Shown: positions 29,042 through 37,295 of the stretch, one piece after another | Position numbering within the stretch: the first letter of the stretch is position 1 | How the letters are laid out: each line of letters opens with the position of its first letter | DNA from: Clostridium ganghwense | GTDB lineage: Bacteria > Bacillota > Clostridia > Clostridiales > Clostridiaceae | Direction of reading: 5' to 3' | DNA length: 64,000 bases | Assembly (NCBI RefSeq): GCF_026735165.1 | Contig: NZ_JAPQES010000005.1 | Span: 48,733-112,732, forward strand | The notes under the pieces: model-generated | What the model was told of the DNA's origin: nothing | Seen by the model: only the letters and a program-made list of their open reading frames with translations | Databases searched by the model: none | Made by a program: the position numbers and the translations under genes

Positions 29042-29094
29042 AAAAAAATCCTTTCATATATTATTCTTAAAAATATTATATGAAAGGATTTTTT
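29042..29094 (-). terminator. Terminator overlapping the WG gene's ribosome binding site
   Basis: AAAAAATCCTTTCATATA and its complement form an 18-base stem with a 16-base loop after the pyridoxamine kinase gene. The 3' arm contains AAAGGA, the ribosome binding site of the WG gene, and the T run ends at its ATG. Confidence 0.8.
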
Positions 29095-29119
29095 AACATG
29101 TACATGAAATAATTATAAT

Positions 29120-29992
29120 TTATATCAATTCATAACTACTTACCATTACAGGCATATTTAAATTTTGAAGTACTTTTTCCAATAAAACCCCTTCTCTGTG
29201 TGGATAATCAAAGCCATAACTTGCTCTTATACAAGCTGTAATAAATTGTACTCCTCTATCTAATGCTATAGGCAAGCTATCTCCTTGTAACAAACTACCT
29301 ACTATTACACTTGTAAAACCATCTCCAGTACCTGGGAAATGAGCCGGTATGTATTCACAACTTACTTTCCAAAATTTATTTGATTTACGGTCATATGCAA
29401 TAACACTTGTATTTTTACTCATTTTAGGTTCAGGAACACTTGTTATTATTACAGTATTCGGACCCATATGTGATAATTCAACTAACCATTCTTTAATCAT
29501 TTCTTCTGATATATCTAAATCGCAATTTTTATTTAGTAAATATGCGGCTTCTGTAAAATTGGGTGTTATAACATCGGCTTTACTAACTAATTTTTTCATA
29601 CTTTCAATCATATCTGTACCCATAGTATCATATAGCTTACCATTATCACCCATAACAGGATCAACAACAACCAAATTTTCCTCTGTGCCAAAATCATCTA
29701 TAAAACCAGATATAATATCTATTTGTTTTGTTGAGCCTAAAAAACCACTATATATACAGTCAAAATCTATATTCAATTCTTTCCAATGATTCTTATAATC
29801 TATCATAGTATCTGTCAAATCAACAAAACTATATCCTGTAAATCCCCCTGTATGACTTGAAAGTATAGCAGTAGGCATTGGACAAACCTGTATTCCCATA
29901 GTTGATAAAATTGGCATGATGACAGTTAAAGATGCTCTGCCAAAGCCCGATAAATCATGTATTGCTGCAATTCTTTTTACTGGTTTAATCAC
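29120..29992 (-). CDS. Pyridoxamine/pyridoxal kinase (PdxK/PdxY family)
   Basis: A 290-residue ribokinase-fold vitamin B6 kinase. It begins AAIHDLSGFGRASLTVIMPILS, the family's substrate-binding segment, has VVDPVMGDNGKLYD (about 100-113) and ends with the ATP-site motif FPGTGDGFTSVIVGSLLQG (about 229-247; catalytic Asp in GTGD). It phosphorylates pyridoxal or pyridoxamine for the PLP salvage pathway. The start is GTG at 29992 behind GGAGGG. Probably monocistronic, since a strong hairpin follows. Pyridoxamine versus hydroxymethylpyrimidine specificity cannot be settled by eye, but the family branch looks like pyridoxamine kinase. Confidence 0.88.
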   Translation of the reverse strand: MIKPVKRIAAIHDLSGFGRASLTVIMPILSTMGIQVCPMPTAILSSHTGGFTGYSFVDLTDTMIDYKNHWKELNIDFDCIYSGFLGSTKQIDIISGFIDDFGTEENLVVVDPVMGDNGKLYDTMGTDMIESMKKLVSKADVITPNFTEAAYLLNKNCDLDISEEMIKEWLVELSHMGPNTVIITSVPEPKMSKNTSVIAYDRKSNKFWKVSCEYIPAHFPGTGDGFTSVIVGSLLQGDSLPIALDRGVQFITACIRASYGFDYPHREGVLLEKVLQNLNMPVMVSSYELI

Positions 29993-30215
29993 TTTAATCC
30001 CTCCATATTATCTACTCCAAAAATAATCAAATCTAAACCCAATATATTCTAATTATAACATATACTTATCTTTTTTAAATTATTAAATAATACACCAAAT
30101 TTATAATATAGAATAAACTTCATTCTGGTTGGTAAAAAATTAAATATTTGAACCTTTAAATAATATATATTTCACCCTCACAATTGGAAATATAATAAAT
30201 CTAAAATAAAAATTG
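29993..30215. other. Intergenic stretch without recognised features
   Basis: AT-rich sequence between the kinase start and the promoter of the riboswitch unit. It should contain the kinase promoter, but no clear boxes, hairpins or coding frames were found. Confidence 0.5.
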
Positions 30216-30244
30216 TTGACAATGGTATTTTTATGTTGTACAAT
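30216..30244 (+). promoter_or_regulatory. Consensus sigma-A promoter of the riboswitch and EamA unit
   Basis: TTGACA at 30216-30221 and TACAAT at 30239-30244 are 17 bases apart. Transcription would start about 45 bases before the first riboswitch. Confidence 0.75.
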
Positions 30245-30292
30245 TCAAATGTAATTTGTTTGAACCAATAAATGTAAAAATAAATAAAGTTC

Positions 30293-30465
30293 ACTAGTTG
30301 AAAGATATAAGAGAGAGTTTAAAATGTTAAGCCGCCGAAGGGACAAGTTTTGTTTTACCCCAATAAAACAAAGTGAAATTCTCAGGCAAAAGAATTATAT
30401 CTGGATAGACTCTGAATATAAACAGAGAGAACAAACTTGGGTTTTGTTCTCTCTTTATTTTTTTT
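30293..30465 (+). promoter_or_regulatory. Singlet glycine riboswitch, copy 1, with terminator
   Basis: The glycine aptamer core is plain: GAGAGAG, then GCCGCCGAAGGGACAAG (30332-30348), a hairpin arm (TTTGTTTTA paired with TAAAACAAA), then TTCTCAGGCAAAAGAA and TGGATAG. P1 pairs GATATAA with TTATATC. There is only one aptamer; the rest of the leader is a short CTCTG/CAGAG element like the ghost aptamer of type-1 singlets. The expression platform is a terminator, AGAGAGAACAAA with its complement (30424-30454) and T-rich tail. Family: gcvT/glycine riboswitch, which controls glycine use or transport genes. Confidence 0.85.
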
Positions 30466-30534
30466 GCATGTTTTTATGAGAATAGCTATTCCATTACATA
30501 TATGTATAATTTTAAAAATTGAATATTGTTTCAT

Positions 30535-30706
30535 ACTAGTTGAAGGATATAGGAGAGAGCTCAAAATGTTAAGCCGCCGAAGGGACAAGCTTCGTTTTAC
30601 CCCAATAAAACAAAGTGAATTTCTCAGGCAAAAGAACTATATCTGGATAGACTCTGGATACAAACAGAGAGAACAAACTTGGGATTTGTTCTCTCTTTAT
30701 TTTTTG
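30535..30706 (+). promoter_or_regulatory. Singlet glycine riboswitch, copy 2, with terminator
   Basis: This is a near copy of the preceding element, 242 bases further on, from ACTAGTTGAA through aptamer, ghost segment and terminator (stem 30666-30696, tail to about 30706). P1 here pairs GATATAG with CTATATC, a compensating A-T to G-C change relative to copy 1, which shows that pairing is conserved. No open frame of its own lies between the copies. It ends 41 bases before the EamA transporter start, so both switches act in series on one gene. Confidence 0.85.
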
Positions 30707-30747
30707 TTCCAAAGTTTTTATAAAAGTTCATTGAAGGGAGATATTTT

Positions 30748-31701
30748 ATGATAGATAATAATAAAAAAGGACATTTATTAGCCTTACTTGCAGGAATTTC
30801 ATGGGGATTTCTTGGCGTTTTCGTAAAAATTTTAGATAATTTAGGATTTGATTCTATGACAATATCAGCTTTTAGACCAACTATAGGAGTAATTTTTTAT
30901 CTTATAGTGACCCTAGTAAAAAATCCCAAATGCTTTAAAACAGATTTAAAGGGTCTTTTATTCTTTGCTTTTTATGGAATATTTGCTTTAGACGGAATGT
31001 TTATTGCATCTAGTTATGCTGTTAAATATACAGGTGTAGCCACGGCTTCAGTCTTACTATTTATAAATCCTATTATTGTAGTTGTTTTATCATATTTTAT
31101 ATTCAAAGAAGAATTTACAATAAAAAAATTTATCGCTTTAATTTTAGCCATAGTAGGATGTTGTTTGGTTGTACGAGCATATGACAGTACAGCTTTCAAA
31201 TTAAATTTAGTAGGTATAATCTGGGGAATACTTTCTGGAGTTGCAGTTGCATTGCAAAATGTTTTAGGAAAAATTGCTGTAAAAAAATATTCCTATAAAA
31301 CACATTTAGTATATTCATTTTTATTTGGAGCAATATTTCTATGGTTTTTTGTACCCCCATGGACTTTAGTAAAATCAATTAAAGGTACAACTTCATTAAT
31401 TAATATTCTTGGGCTAGGATTTGTTGCTACTCTTATACCAAACGAAGCAATGATTAAAGCACTTCAGTATATTGAATCAGGTAAAACAAGCATTATAGCC
31501 AGTGTAGAACCTGTAGTCGCTTCAATATTAGCTTTTATAATTTTTGATGAATTGTTTGAACTTCCTCAATTTATAGGTATGATTTTGATTATAGCTTCAA
31601 TAATATTAATTCAATTAAAAGGTAAAGAAAAGATTAGTAAAATAGAAGAATTACGAACTGCTAAAAAAGTTAAAGGTGAAATATTATTTACTAGAGAATG
31701 A
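30748..31701 (+). CDS. EamA/DMT family transporter under glycine riboswitch control
   Basis: A 317-residue integral membrane protein of the drug/metabolite transporter superfamily. It has ten hydrophobic helices in two EamA halves (about 8-145 and 155-300); typical pieces are GISWGFLGVFVKILDNLGFD, PIIVVVLSYFIFKEEFT and SIIASVEPVVASILAFIIFDE. Start ATG at 30748 follows GAAGGGAG. DMT proteins usually export amino acids or other metabolites; two glycine riboswitches directly upstream make glycine or a closely linked metabolite the best guess for substrate, by inference. The stop lies inside the terminator stem. Convergent with a second EamA gene. Confidence 0.9.
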   Translation: MIDNNKKGHLLALLAGISWGFLGVFVKILDNLGFDSMTISAFRPTIGVIFYLIVTLVKNPKCFKTDLKGLLFFAFYGIFALDGMFIASSYAVKYTGVATASVLLFINPIIVVVLSYFIFKEEFTIKKFIALILAIVGCCLVVRAYDSTAFKLNLVGIIWGILSGVAVALQNVLGKIAVKKYSYKTHLVYSFLFGAIFLWFFVPPWTLVKSIKGTTSLINILGLGFVATLIPNEAMIKALQYIESGKTSIIASVEPVVASILAFIIFDELFELPQFIGMILIIASIILIQLKGKEKISKIEELRTAKKVKGEILFTRE

Positions 31702-31733
31702 AGAGTTAATACTCTTTCATTCTCTTATTTTTT
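31696..31733 (+). terminator. Terminator after the first EamA gene
   Basis: GAATGAAGAGT pairs with ACTCTTTCATTC (one bulge) and is followed by a T-rich tail; the TGA stop is in the 5' arm. Confidence 0.75.
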
Positions 31734-31742
31734 ATCCTTTAA

Positions 31743-32726
31743 TTATAAAAAGTTTATTCTGCTTGCCACTAAACGCATTTTTTTTAACATTTTTTTCTTA
31801 TTATTAGTTATTTCCTCTTTATTATTTGTAGTATGAGAAGATAAACAATTTACTCCAATAATTCCACCTATTATTAAAATAGATCCTATAATATGATAAT
31901 ACATTATTTGTTCTTTTAATATTAAAGCACCTGCTATAATAGAAATAATTGTAGAGATATTAGAAAACACGCCTACCTTAGATGCTTCTATCTTTGATAG
32001 AGAATAATTATTAAGTATTGCAGTAAATAAAGTTGATGGAATAGCTAAGTATATTATTGACGTAACAAATGAAGTATTTTTAATTAAACTGTTCAACTCA
32101 TAAAAATTAAATCCTCTAAAAATAGCTAAACTTGAAAAAAGTATAAAACCAAATCCCTGCATGAAAAAACATATTTCCATGGGAGTAAAATCATTTGAAC
32201 ATTTTCTTGATAAAATACTAAAAATTGCAAAGCATACACAAGAAAGAAATATTAAAAATATTCCTATAAAATTATCAAGATTTAATACATTTCCTTTCAT
32301 GCAGAAAATATATACTACCCCACATATGGAAACCATAATAGATAATACTTGCTTTAAATTTACTTTTTCTTTTAAAAATAAAATACTAAAAACTAATATC
32401 ATTGCAGGTGTCAAGGCACTTATTATACCCGCTTCTGAAGATGTTGCCCATTTAAGACCAAAGCTTTGCAAAAGGAAAAAACTACTTGGAAAAAATATAG
32501 ATAAAAGTATAAGTTTTTTTAAGTCTTTTCCTTTAAAATTTAGTTTTATCAAATTTAATGCAGCAGCTAAAAATATAACAAAAAAAGAAATAGCAAATCT
32601 CATTGCAAGAGTATTATATGGATCTGTAGTAGATACAGCTTTTTTTGTAAATAAAAAAGAAAGCCCTATTATAGAATTGCTTATAATAACTGATAAATAA
32701 CCCCAATATTTTTCATTATTCAACAA
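31743..32726 (-). CDS. EamA/DMT family transporter
   Basis: A 327-residue membrane protein with ten hydrophobic helices in two EamA repeats (IISNSIIGLSFLFTKKAV..., FILFSSLAIFRGF..., ISTIISIIAGALILKEQIM). The lysine-rich C-terminal tail is cytosolic. The start is TTG at 32726, seven bases after AAGGAGGG; the nearby ATG is out of frame. It converges with the riboswitch-controlled EamA gene but is not very similar to it, so it is not a recent duplicate. Probable exporter of a small metabolite; substrate unknown. Confidence 0.88.
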   Translation of the reverse strand: MLNNEKYWGYLSVIISNSIIGLSFLFTKKAVSTTDPYNTLAMRFAISFFVIFLAAALNLIKLNFKGKDLKKLILLSIFFPSSFFLLQSFGLKWATSSEAGIISALTPAMILVFSILFLKEKVNLKQVLSIMVSICGVVYIFCMKGNVLNLDNFIGIFLIFLSCVCFAIFSILSRKCSNDFTPMEICFFMQGFGFILFSSLAIFRGFNFYELNSLIKNTSFVTSIIYLAIPSTLFTAILNNYSLSKIEASKVGVFSNISTIISIIAGALILKEQIMYYHIIGSILIIGGIIGVNCLSSHTTNNKEEITNNKKKMLKKMRLVASRINFL

Positions 32727-32863
32727 AATCCCTCCTTAGTAAATAAAACAAACATTAAGTATTATACTACTAAATGGTAAAAGTTACAATATATAAAAGA
32801 TAAATTTACTGCTTACGCTCAAAAAATTTCAATTTTCTCAAATATACTTTGCTTTTTTTATAT

Positions 32864-32907
32864 AAAAAAATAAAACTTCCTAAGTTCCAAAATTCTTAAG
32901 AAATTTT
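32864..32907 (-). terminator. Terminator of the germination operon
   Basis: AAAATTTCTTAAG pairs imperfectly with CTTAGGAAGTTTT and is followed by a T7-containing tail on the minus strand, 28 bases after the last ger gene. Confidence 0.7.
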
Positions 32908-32934
32908 ATTTTTTTCTTTATTGGTTATTTCTTT

Positions 32935-34044
32935 TTAATAATCTCCTCTTCCAAAATTAACTATATCAACACTAACATTTATATTTATTTCCGAATCTTG
33001 AACTACTTTATTCCAGTCCGTCCCTGTTCTTCTTCCAAATTTAGCAGCTGCATATCTTCCAAGTTCCAAACAATCTGTTTTAATATCCTTCTTCATCTTA
33101 TAAATAAAATCATTACATTGTTTCTCTAATTCTTTTTCACTTTCTCCTTCAACCTGTTTTACAACCTTAACATCTTCGTAAAGTTTTTTGTGTAACTCAT
33201 TAGTTAATACTTGACCTTTTAACTTTAAATTTATATCAAATACCATTTTATCATCTTTTTTATAACACTTAACTTTTTTTCGTGAAATCGTAGATAAATC
33301 TAAATAATGTTCAGAATCCTTTTGTATTGTTATTATTCCTCTAGTCTTTCGCCCTCTTAATAAATTCATAATTTTTGCATCTTTCATATTTATTTTCTTT
33401 ACCATCTTCTCACCTTTAAAAATTGCAAATCCTCCTATATGAATACCATTTTTCCCAATACTTATATAAGGCATAACCACATTTTTTCCTTCTCCATTAA
33501 CTCTCACTAAAATATCAGTAACAGAAAAATTTTTATCTACAAAATTATCATTACTAGAGCTTTCAATCAATCCATCTATATAATTCACAATACTATTATA
33601 ACCTGGAATTTTATATTCAAAAAATTCTTTTGCCTTTCCTTCACACACAACAAACTTTCCAGTATCATTAACATATGGATTTCTTGAAATTATATCAATT
33701 AAGTTTTTTATACCTACTTCTGCTTGTTTTTCACTAACAAGATATATTTTTTCCATGCCTTGTAATATTGTTTTTTCAGTTTTATTACTTCTTTCTTCCC
33801 TTGTTTCCCCAATAGTATCTCCAACACCTGAATAATTTTCTGTAAATTCTTTGTTTTGTCCACTATATAAAACTACATTTCTTGTAATCTCATATATATA
33901 GTTATTCTTAAAAATTTCTTCTACGTCAAACCCTGCTGCTATTTCAACCCCTAAGTTTTCTACTGGCTGTTTTCTTTCATTGGGAATAAATAAAAGAGTT
34001 AAACCTAAAACAATCATTATGAAAATTAATATTTTTTTATTCAC
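32935..34044 (-). CDS. Spore germination protein, GerC type (second copy)
   Basis: A 369-residue Ger(x)C protein, the C subunit of a GerA-type germinant receptor in the inner spore membrane. A hydrophobic N-terminus (about 4-20) is followed by the family opening ENLGVEIAAGFDVE. The middle has TEKTILQGMEKIYLVSEKQA, and the C-terminal domain ends with CNDFIYKMKKDIKTDCLELGRYAAAKFG and SEININVSVDIVNFGRGDY. Usual family members are lipoproteins, but no lipobox Cys is present after the hydrophobic segment. Start GTG at 34044 behind AAGGG. Last gene of the operon, two bases after the second GerB. Confidence 0.88.
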   Translation of the reverse strand: MNKKILIFIMIVLGLTLLFIPNERKQPVENLGVEIAAGFDVEEIFKNNYIYEITRNVVLYSGQNKEFTENYSGVGDTIGETREERSNKTEKTILQGMEKIYLVSEKQAEVGIKNLIDIISRNPYVNDTGKFVVCEGKAKEFFEYKIPGYNSIVNYIDGLIESSSNDNFVDKNFSVTDILVRVNGEGKNVVMPYISIGKNGIHIGGFAIFKGEKMVKKINMKDAKIMNLLRGRKTRGIITIQKDSEHYLDLSTISRKKVKCYKKDDKMVFDINLKLKGQVLTNELHKKLYEDVKVVKQVEGESEKELEKQCNDFIYKMKKDIKTDCLELGRYAAAKFGRRTGTDWNKVVQDSEININVSVDIVNFGRGDY

Positions 34045-34046
34045 AC

Positions 34047-35126
34047 TTATCCCTTCTTTTTGAAAGCAGTAATAATTGCTATTGTTATTAACATCACAAG
34101 TACAAAAATTATGTAATATGGGAAAATAGTATCGCTAACCTTTCTTCTAAAAATTTCATTAGTAAGTTTCATAGCCAAATATACAATTATAGGATATAAA
34201 ACCATAATTATGTATTCCATTTTTTTTATTTTAAAAATATGTTGAACTACAACTGAAGAACAAAAATAATAGTTAACAATTATTTTTAAACTAATTATAA
34301 TAATCATACATACAAGAATAAATCTAAAATTATTAAGTATAGGAATCTCTATACTTTTACTTATGTCTATTAAAGACCACATGCTTTTTGGTGCAATTTC
34401 AGGTCCATAATAAAATATAGTACTAATTGTAACTATAATATACATAAATATAATTATTAAAACTGAAATTAATGAGTTTTTTCTTATTTTGTTTTTATCT
34501 CTAATATAAGGATGAAATAACATTAATACTTCTGCACCTGAATATGAGTAAAATGTCTGAATCATCGCCTTCATTAAATCTGTTGTTTTCATTTGAAATA
34601 CAGGAAGTATATTCGTATAAGTTCCTTTAAAACTTCCTGGAATTATAGATACAATAAACACAATACTTATAATAAAACCTATTATATTTATTTTTGCTAG
34701 AACTCTCAAACCTTTATGTGCAGCCCATCCTCCTACAAAAACAGCTAATCCTATAAATTTTAATGGTTTAATAAATGCTATGCCATACACTCTAAAAACA
34801 TTTGCAGCTCCACAAACACCAAATACTAAAATCATAAAAAAATAACTACCAAATATAAAATTAAGTATACCCCCAATAAATCTGCCAAAAAATCTATCAT
34901 TCAGCACTAAAACATTATCTTTAGGATATTTCTTTATAAGATAGTTTCCTAGTAATACAATAATTATAGGATATATACCACCTAGTAGCATAGATATCCA
35001 TCCGTCTTGATAACAAATTTTTATCTGGGAATTTGCTACACTCAAAACCCCTACTCCAACAACAGTTCCATTTATTATAAAAAACATATCCAAGGAACTA
35101 ATTGAACTATTACTATTGTCTTGCAT
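34047..35126 (-). CDS. Spore germination permease, GerB type (second copy)
   Basis: A 359-residue membrane protein with about ten helices, belonging to the endospore germination permease (APC-type) family. The first helix region IINGTVVGVGVLSVANSQ and the segment QTFYSYSGAEVLMLFHPYIRD (about 192-212) are typical. In GerA receptors the B subunit binds the germinant. ATG at 35126 follows GAGGTG and overlaps the end of the first GerC gene by one base. It resembles the first GerB of the operon, so the B-C pair is duplicated. Germinant unknown. Confidence 0.9.
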   Translation of the reverse strand: MQDNSNSSISSLDMFFIINGTVVGVGVLSVANSQIKICYQDGWISMLLGGIYPIIIVLLGNYLIKKYPKDNVLVLNDRFFGRFIGGILNFIFGSYFFMILVFGVCGAANVFRVYGIAFIKPLKFIGLAVFVGGWAAHKGLRVLAKINIIGFIISIVFIVSIIPGSFKGTYTNILPVFQMKTTDLMKAMIQTFYSYSGAEVLMLFHPYIRDKNKIRKNSLISVLIIIFMYIIVTISTIFYYGPEIAPKSMWSLIDISKSIEIPILNNFRFILVCMIIIISLKIIVNYYFCSSVVVQHIFKIKKMEYIIMVLYPIIVYLAMKLTNEIFRRKVSDTIFPYYIIFVLVMLITIAIITAFKKKG

Positions 35127-36217
35127 TAATACTCACCTCTTCCGTGAGAACCAATTTTAACTTTAACATTAACATTTATTTCTGAATTTGCTATTATTTC
35201 ATCCCAATCTTCTTCCTTATTTCTACCAAAAGTTGCTGCTGCGACCCTTCCTAGCTCAAAACAATCAATTTTATAATTGTTTTTTACTTTTTTTATAAAA
35301 TCATTAAGCTTTTTTTCCATAATTTTAGCAGCTTCTTCTTCAGCTTCTTTTACAACATCATAGTCTTCATCTAAATTTTCATACAATTCATTACTCACTA
35401 CATTCCCTTTAAATTGTAAATCTATATCAAATTTATATTTATTATTTTCTTTAGAACATTTTACTTTTCTTTTAACTTTTCCGTATAAATCCATGTATTT
35501 ATTTCCTTTTTTAACAGTTATAATTCCTCTGCCACTATTCGGTCTAAGTATATTTAAAAGTTTGCTTTCATTTTTATTGATTTTCAAAACCATTTTATCT
35601 TTTTTAAAAACAGCAAGTCCTGATACTTTTAATTTTCCTTCTTCTTTTTTTAAATATGGCAAAATCACATTTCTTCCTTCAGAGTCAAGTCTTACATATA
35701 CGTCTATTATTTTTACATCATCAGGATAAAAATTTTGTGAAGATATTTTATTTATTAATTCTTCTATAAATTCTGCAGCACTTACATAATTTTTAATTTT
35801 ATATTGAAGTATTTCGCTGGCCACCCCATCATAAACAACCATATATGCTTTATCATTAACTAAGGGGTTTCTAAAAATTAAATCTATAATCTTTCTAATT
35901 CCTTTATAAGCAGCTTTTTCACCTATGACAATTCCTCTTTCTTGTCCTACTACATATACCTTATCTTGTTTTATTTGACGATTTTCTCTTGTTTTACCCA
36001 TACTATTCCCTATCCCCTTATTAACAATAGATAAAGTTTCTCCTTCTTCTCTGAATATATAATTATTTACAGCGACATTGTAATTACCATTTTTATCAAT
36101 ATCAAATCCAACCCCAGAAGGAATAGCCATATTTTCTATAGGTATTCTTTCTGATTTAGTAAAAAATATTAACATTAGATTAATACAAATAATTATGATA
36201 TATATTTTATTTTTCAT
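35126..36217 (-). CDS. Spore germination protein, GerC type (first copy)
   Basis: A 363-residue Ger(x)C protein closely like the copy at 32935: hydrophobic N-terminus, then ENMAIPSGVGFDID, KVYVVGQERGIVIGEKAA and a C-terminal domain ending NYKIDCFELGRVAAATFG and VKVKIGSHGRGEY. As in the other copy, no lipoprotein lipobox is seen; the only early Cys is within the hydrophobic stretch. Start is ATG at 36217 behind AAGGTG; an in-frame GTG at 36226 overlaps this site. The start lies within the end of the first GerB gene, so the two are coupled. Confidence 0.88.
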   Translation of the reverse strand: MKNKIYIIIICINLMLIFFTKSERIPIENMAIPSGVGFDIDKNGNYNVAVNNYIFREEGETLSIVNKGIGNSMGKTRENRQIKQDKVYVVGQERGIVIGEKAAYKGIRKIIDLIFRNPLVNDKAYMVVYDGVASEILQYKIKNYVSAAEFIEELINKISSQNFYPDDVKIIDVYVRLDSEGRNVILPYLKKEEGKLKVSGLAVFKKDKMVLKINKNESKLLNILRPNSGRGIITVKKGNKYMDLYGKVKRKVKCSKENNKYKFDIDLQFKGNVVSNELYENLDEDYDVVKEAEEEAAKIMEKKLNDFIKKVKNNYKIDCFELGRVAAATFGRNKEEDWDEIIANSEINVNVKVKIGSHGRGEY

Positions 36218-37295
36218 ATATTTCACCTTTTTTAAAAAATGCTATAATTAACAGCAAAGTAACATAAATTAAATTATATACAACTACATATTTTGTAATA
36301 TTTTCCATCATGTATCTTCTAGAAATTTCATTTTTAATCAAAAATGCTAAAATAGCTGCTGGAACATAAATAATTAAATAATATTCCTTTATTTTTCTTG
36401 AACCAAAAGTATCAACTAAAAGTATATTTAAAACATAATAATATACCCCAATAGCTTTAAGCACTACAAAAATCCAAAAACCAAATACAACTAATCTCAA
36501 ATTATTAAATATAGGAAACCTCAAGCTATCAACTAAATATTCAGCTGACCATAAAGTTTTTTTTATTATTTCATCTCCTAAATAATAAGTGGTAGTAAAT
36601 ACAATCATTACATATGTTAAACAAATAATAACTATACTTATTAATGCATTCTTAATCAGCTTTTTTCTATCTTCAAATAACGGATGCATAAACAAAATAA
36701 TTTCTGCTCCTGCATAAGAATAAATCCCAGCAGTACTTGCTTTAATTATTTTTGTTAGTCCCATATCTCCAATAGGCATTAGATTTAATATGCTTCCATA
36801 TTTTAATACATTAATTGATAATAAGCTTATAAGAATCCCTATAAAAAACGAAATTTCACACAATTTCACAAGTACTTTAATACCCATATGAGCTGCTAGA
36901 GCTCCTATAATTAAAATTAATGAAATAACTACTTTATTAGTTTTATAAGAAGACATATTATAGTATATAAAATATATTATTGCTGCTCCACTTGAGATTA
37001 TGCTAACAAAATATAAGCTTCCAAATAATAGATTAAATACACTTCCTACATATTTACCAAAGTATTTTTTACTTAAACAAAATATATTCTCATTTGGCGA
37101 TACTTTTTTTAAAAAATTAGCTACAAAAACTATATAAAGTGGATAAACTATTCCTATAATTGTTGATAGCCATCCATCTTGTTTAGCAGTTAAAATCATT
37201 GTATTAGGTAAAGATAAAATTCCTATATTTATCATTCCACCTATTAACAAATAAAATATCTTGTCTTCTTTCAAGTTTTCCAACGTATTATTCAT
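36207..37295 (-). CDS. Spore germination permease, GerB type (first copy)
   Basis: A 362-residue membrane protein with about ten helices of the germination permease family (LIGGMINIGILSLPNTMILTAKQDGWLS at the first helices; ASTAGIYSYAGAEIILFMHPLFEDRKK in the middle). It shares layout with the second GerB but is clearly diverged from it. Start taken as ATG at 37295 because GGTGGAAA lies eight bases upstream; an ATG at 37313 is open too. The start lies inside the end of gerA. Acts with the A and C subunits as a germinant receptor. Confidence 0.9.
   Translation of the reverse strand: MNNTLENLKEDKIFYLLIGGMINIGILSLPNTMILTAKQDGWLSTIIGIVYPLYIVFVANFLKKVSPNENIFCLSKKYFGKYVGSVFNLLFGSLYFVSIISSGAAIIYFIYYNMSSYKTNKVVISLILIIGALAAHMGIKVLVKLCEISFFIGILISLLSINVLKYGSILNLMPIGDMGLTKIIKASTAGIYSYAGAEIILFMHPLFEDRKKLIKNALISIVIICLTYVMIVFTTTYYLGDEIIKKTLWSAEYLVDSLRFPIFNNLRLVVFGFWIFVVLKAIGVYYYVLNILLVDTFGSRKIKEYYLIIYVPAAILAFLIKNEISRRYMMENITKYVVVYNLIYVTLLLIIAFFKKGEIYEK

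Noticed and set aside
30437..30751. A 104-codon plus-strand frame across the second riboswitch
   Set aside because: It runs through the aptamer and terminator, has no ribosome binding site, and the two copies differ by changes that keep RNA pairing, not protein.
32161..32700. A 179-codon plus-strand frame opposite the second EamA gene
   Set aside because: Shadow of the real membrane protein on the other strand; no ribosome binding site and unlikely composition.
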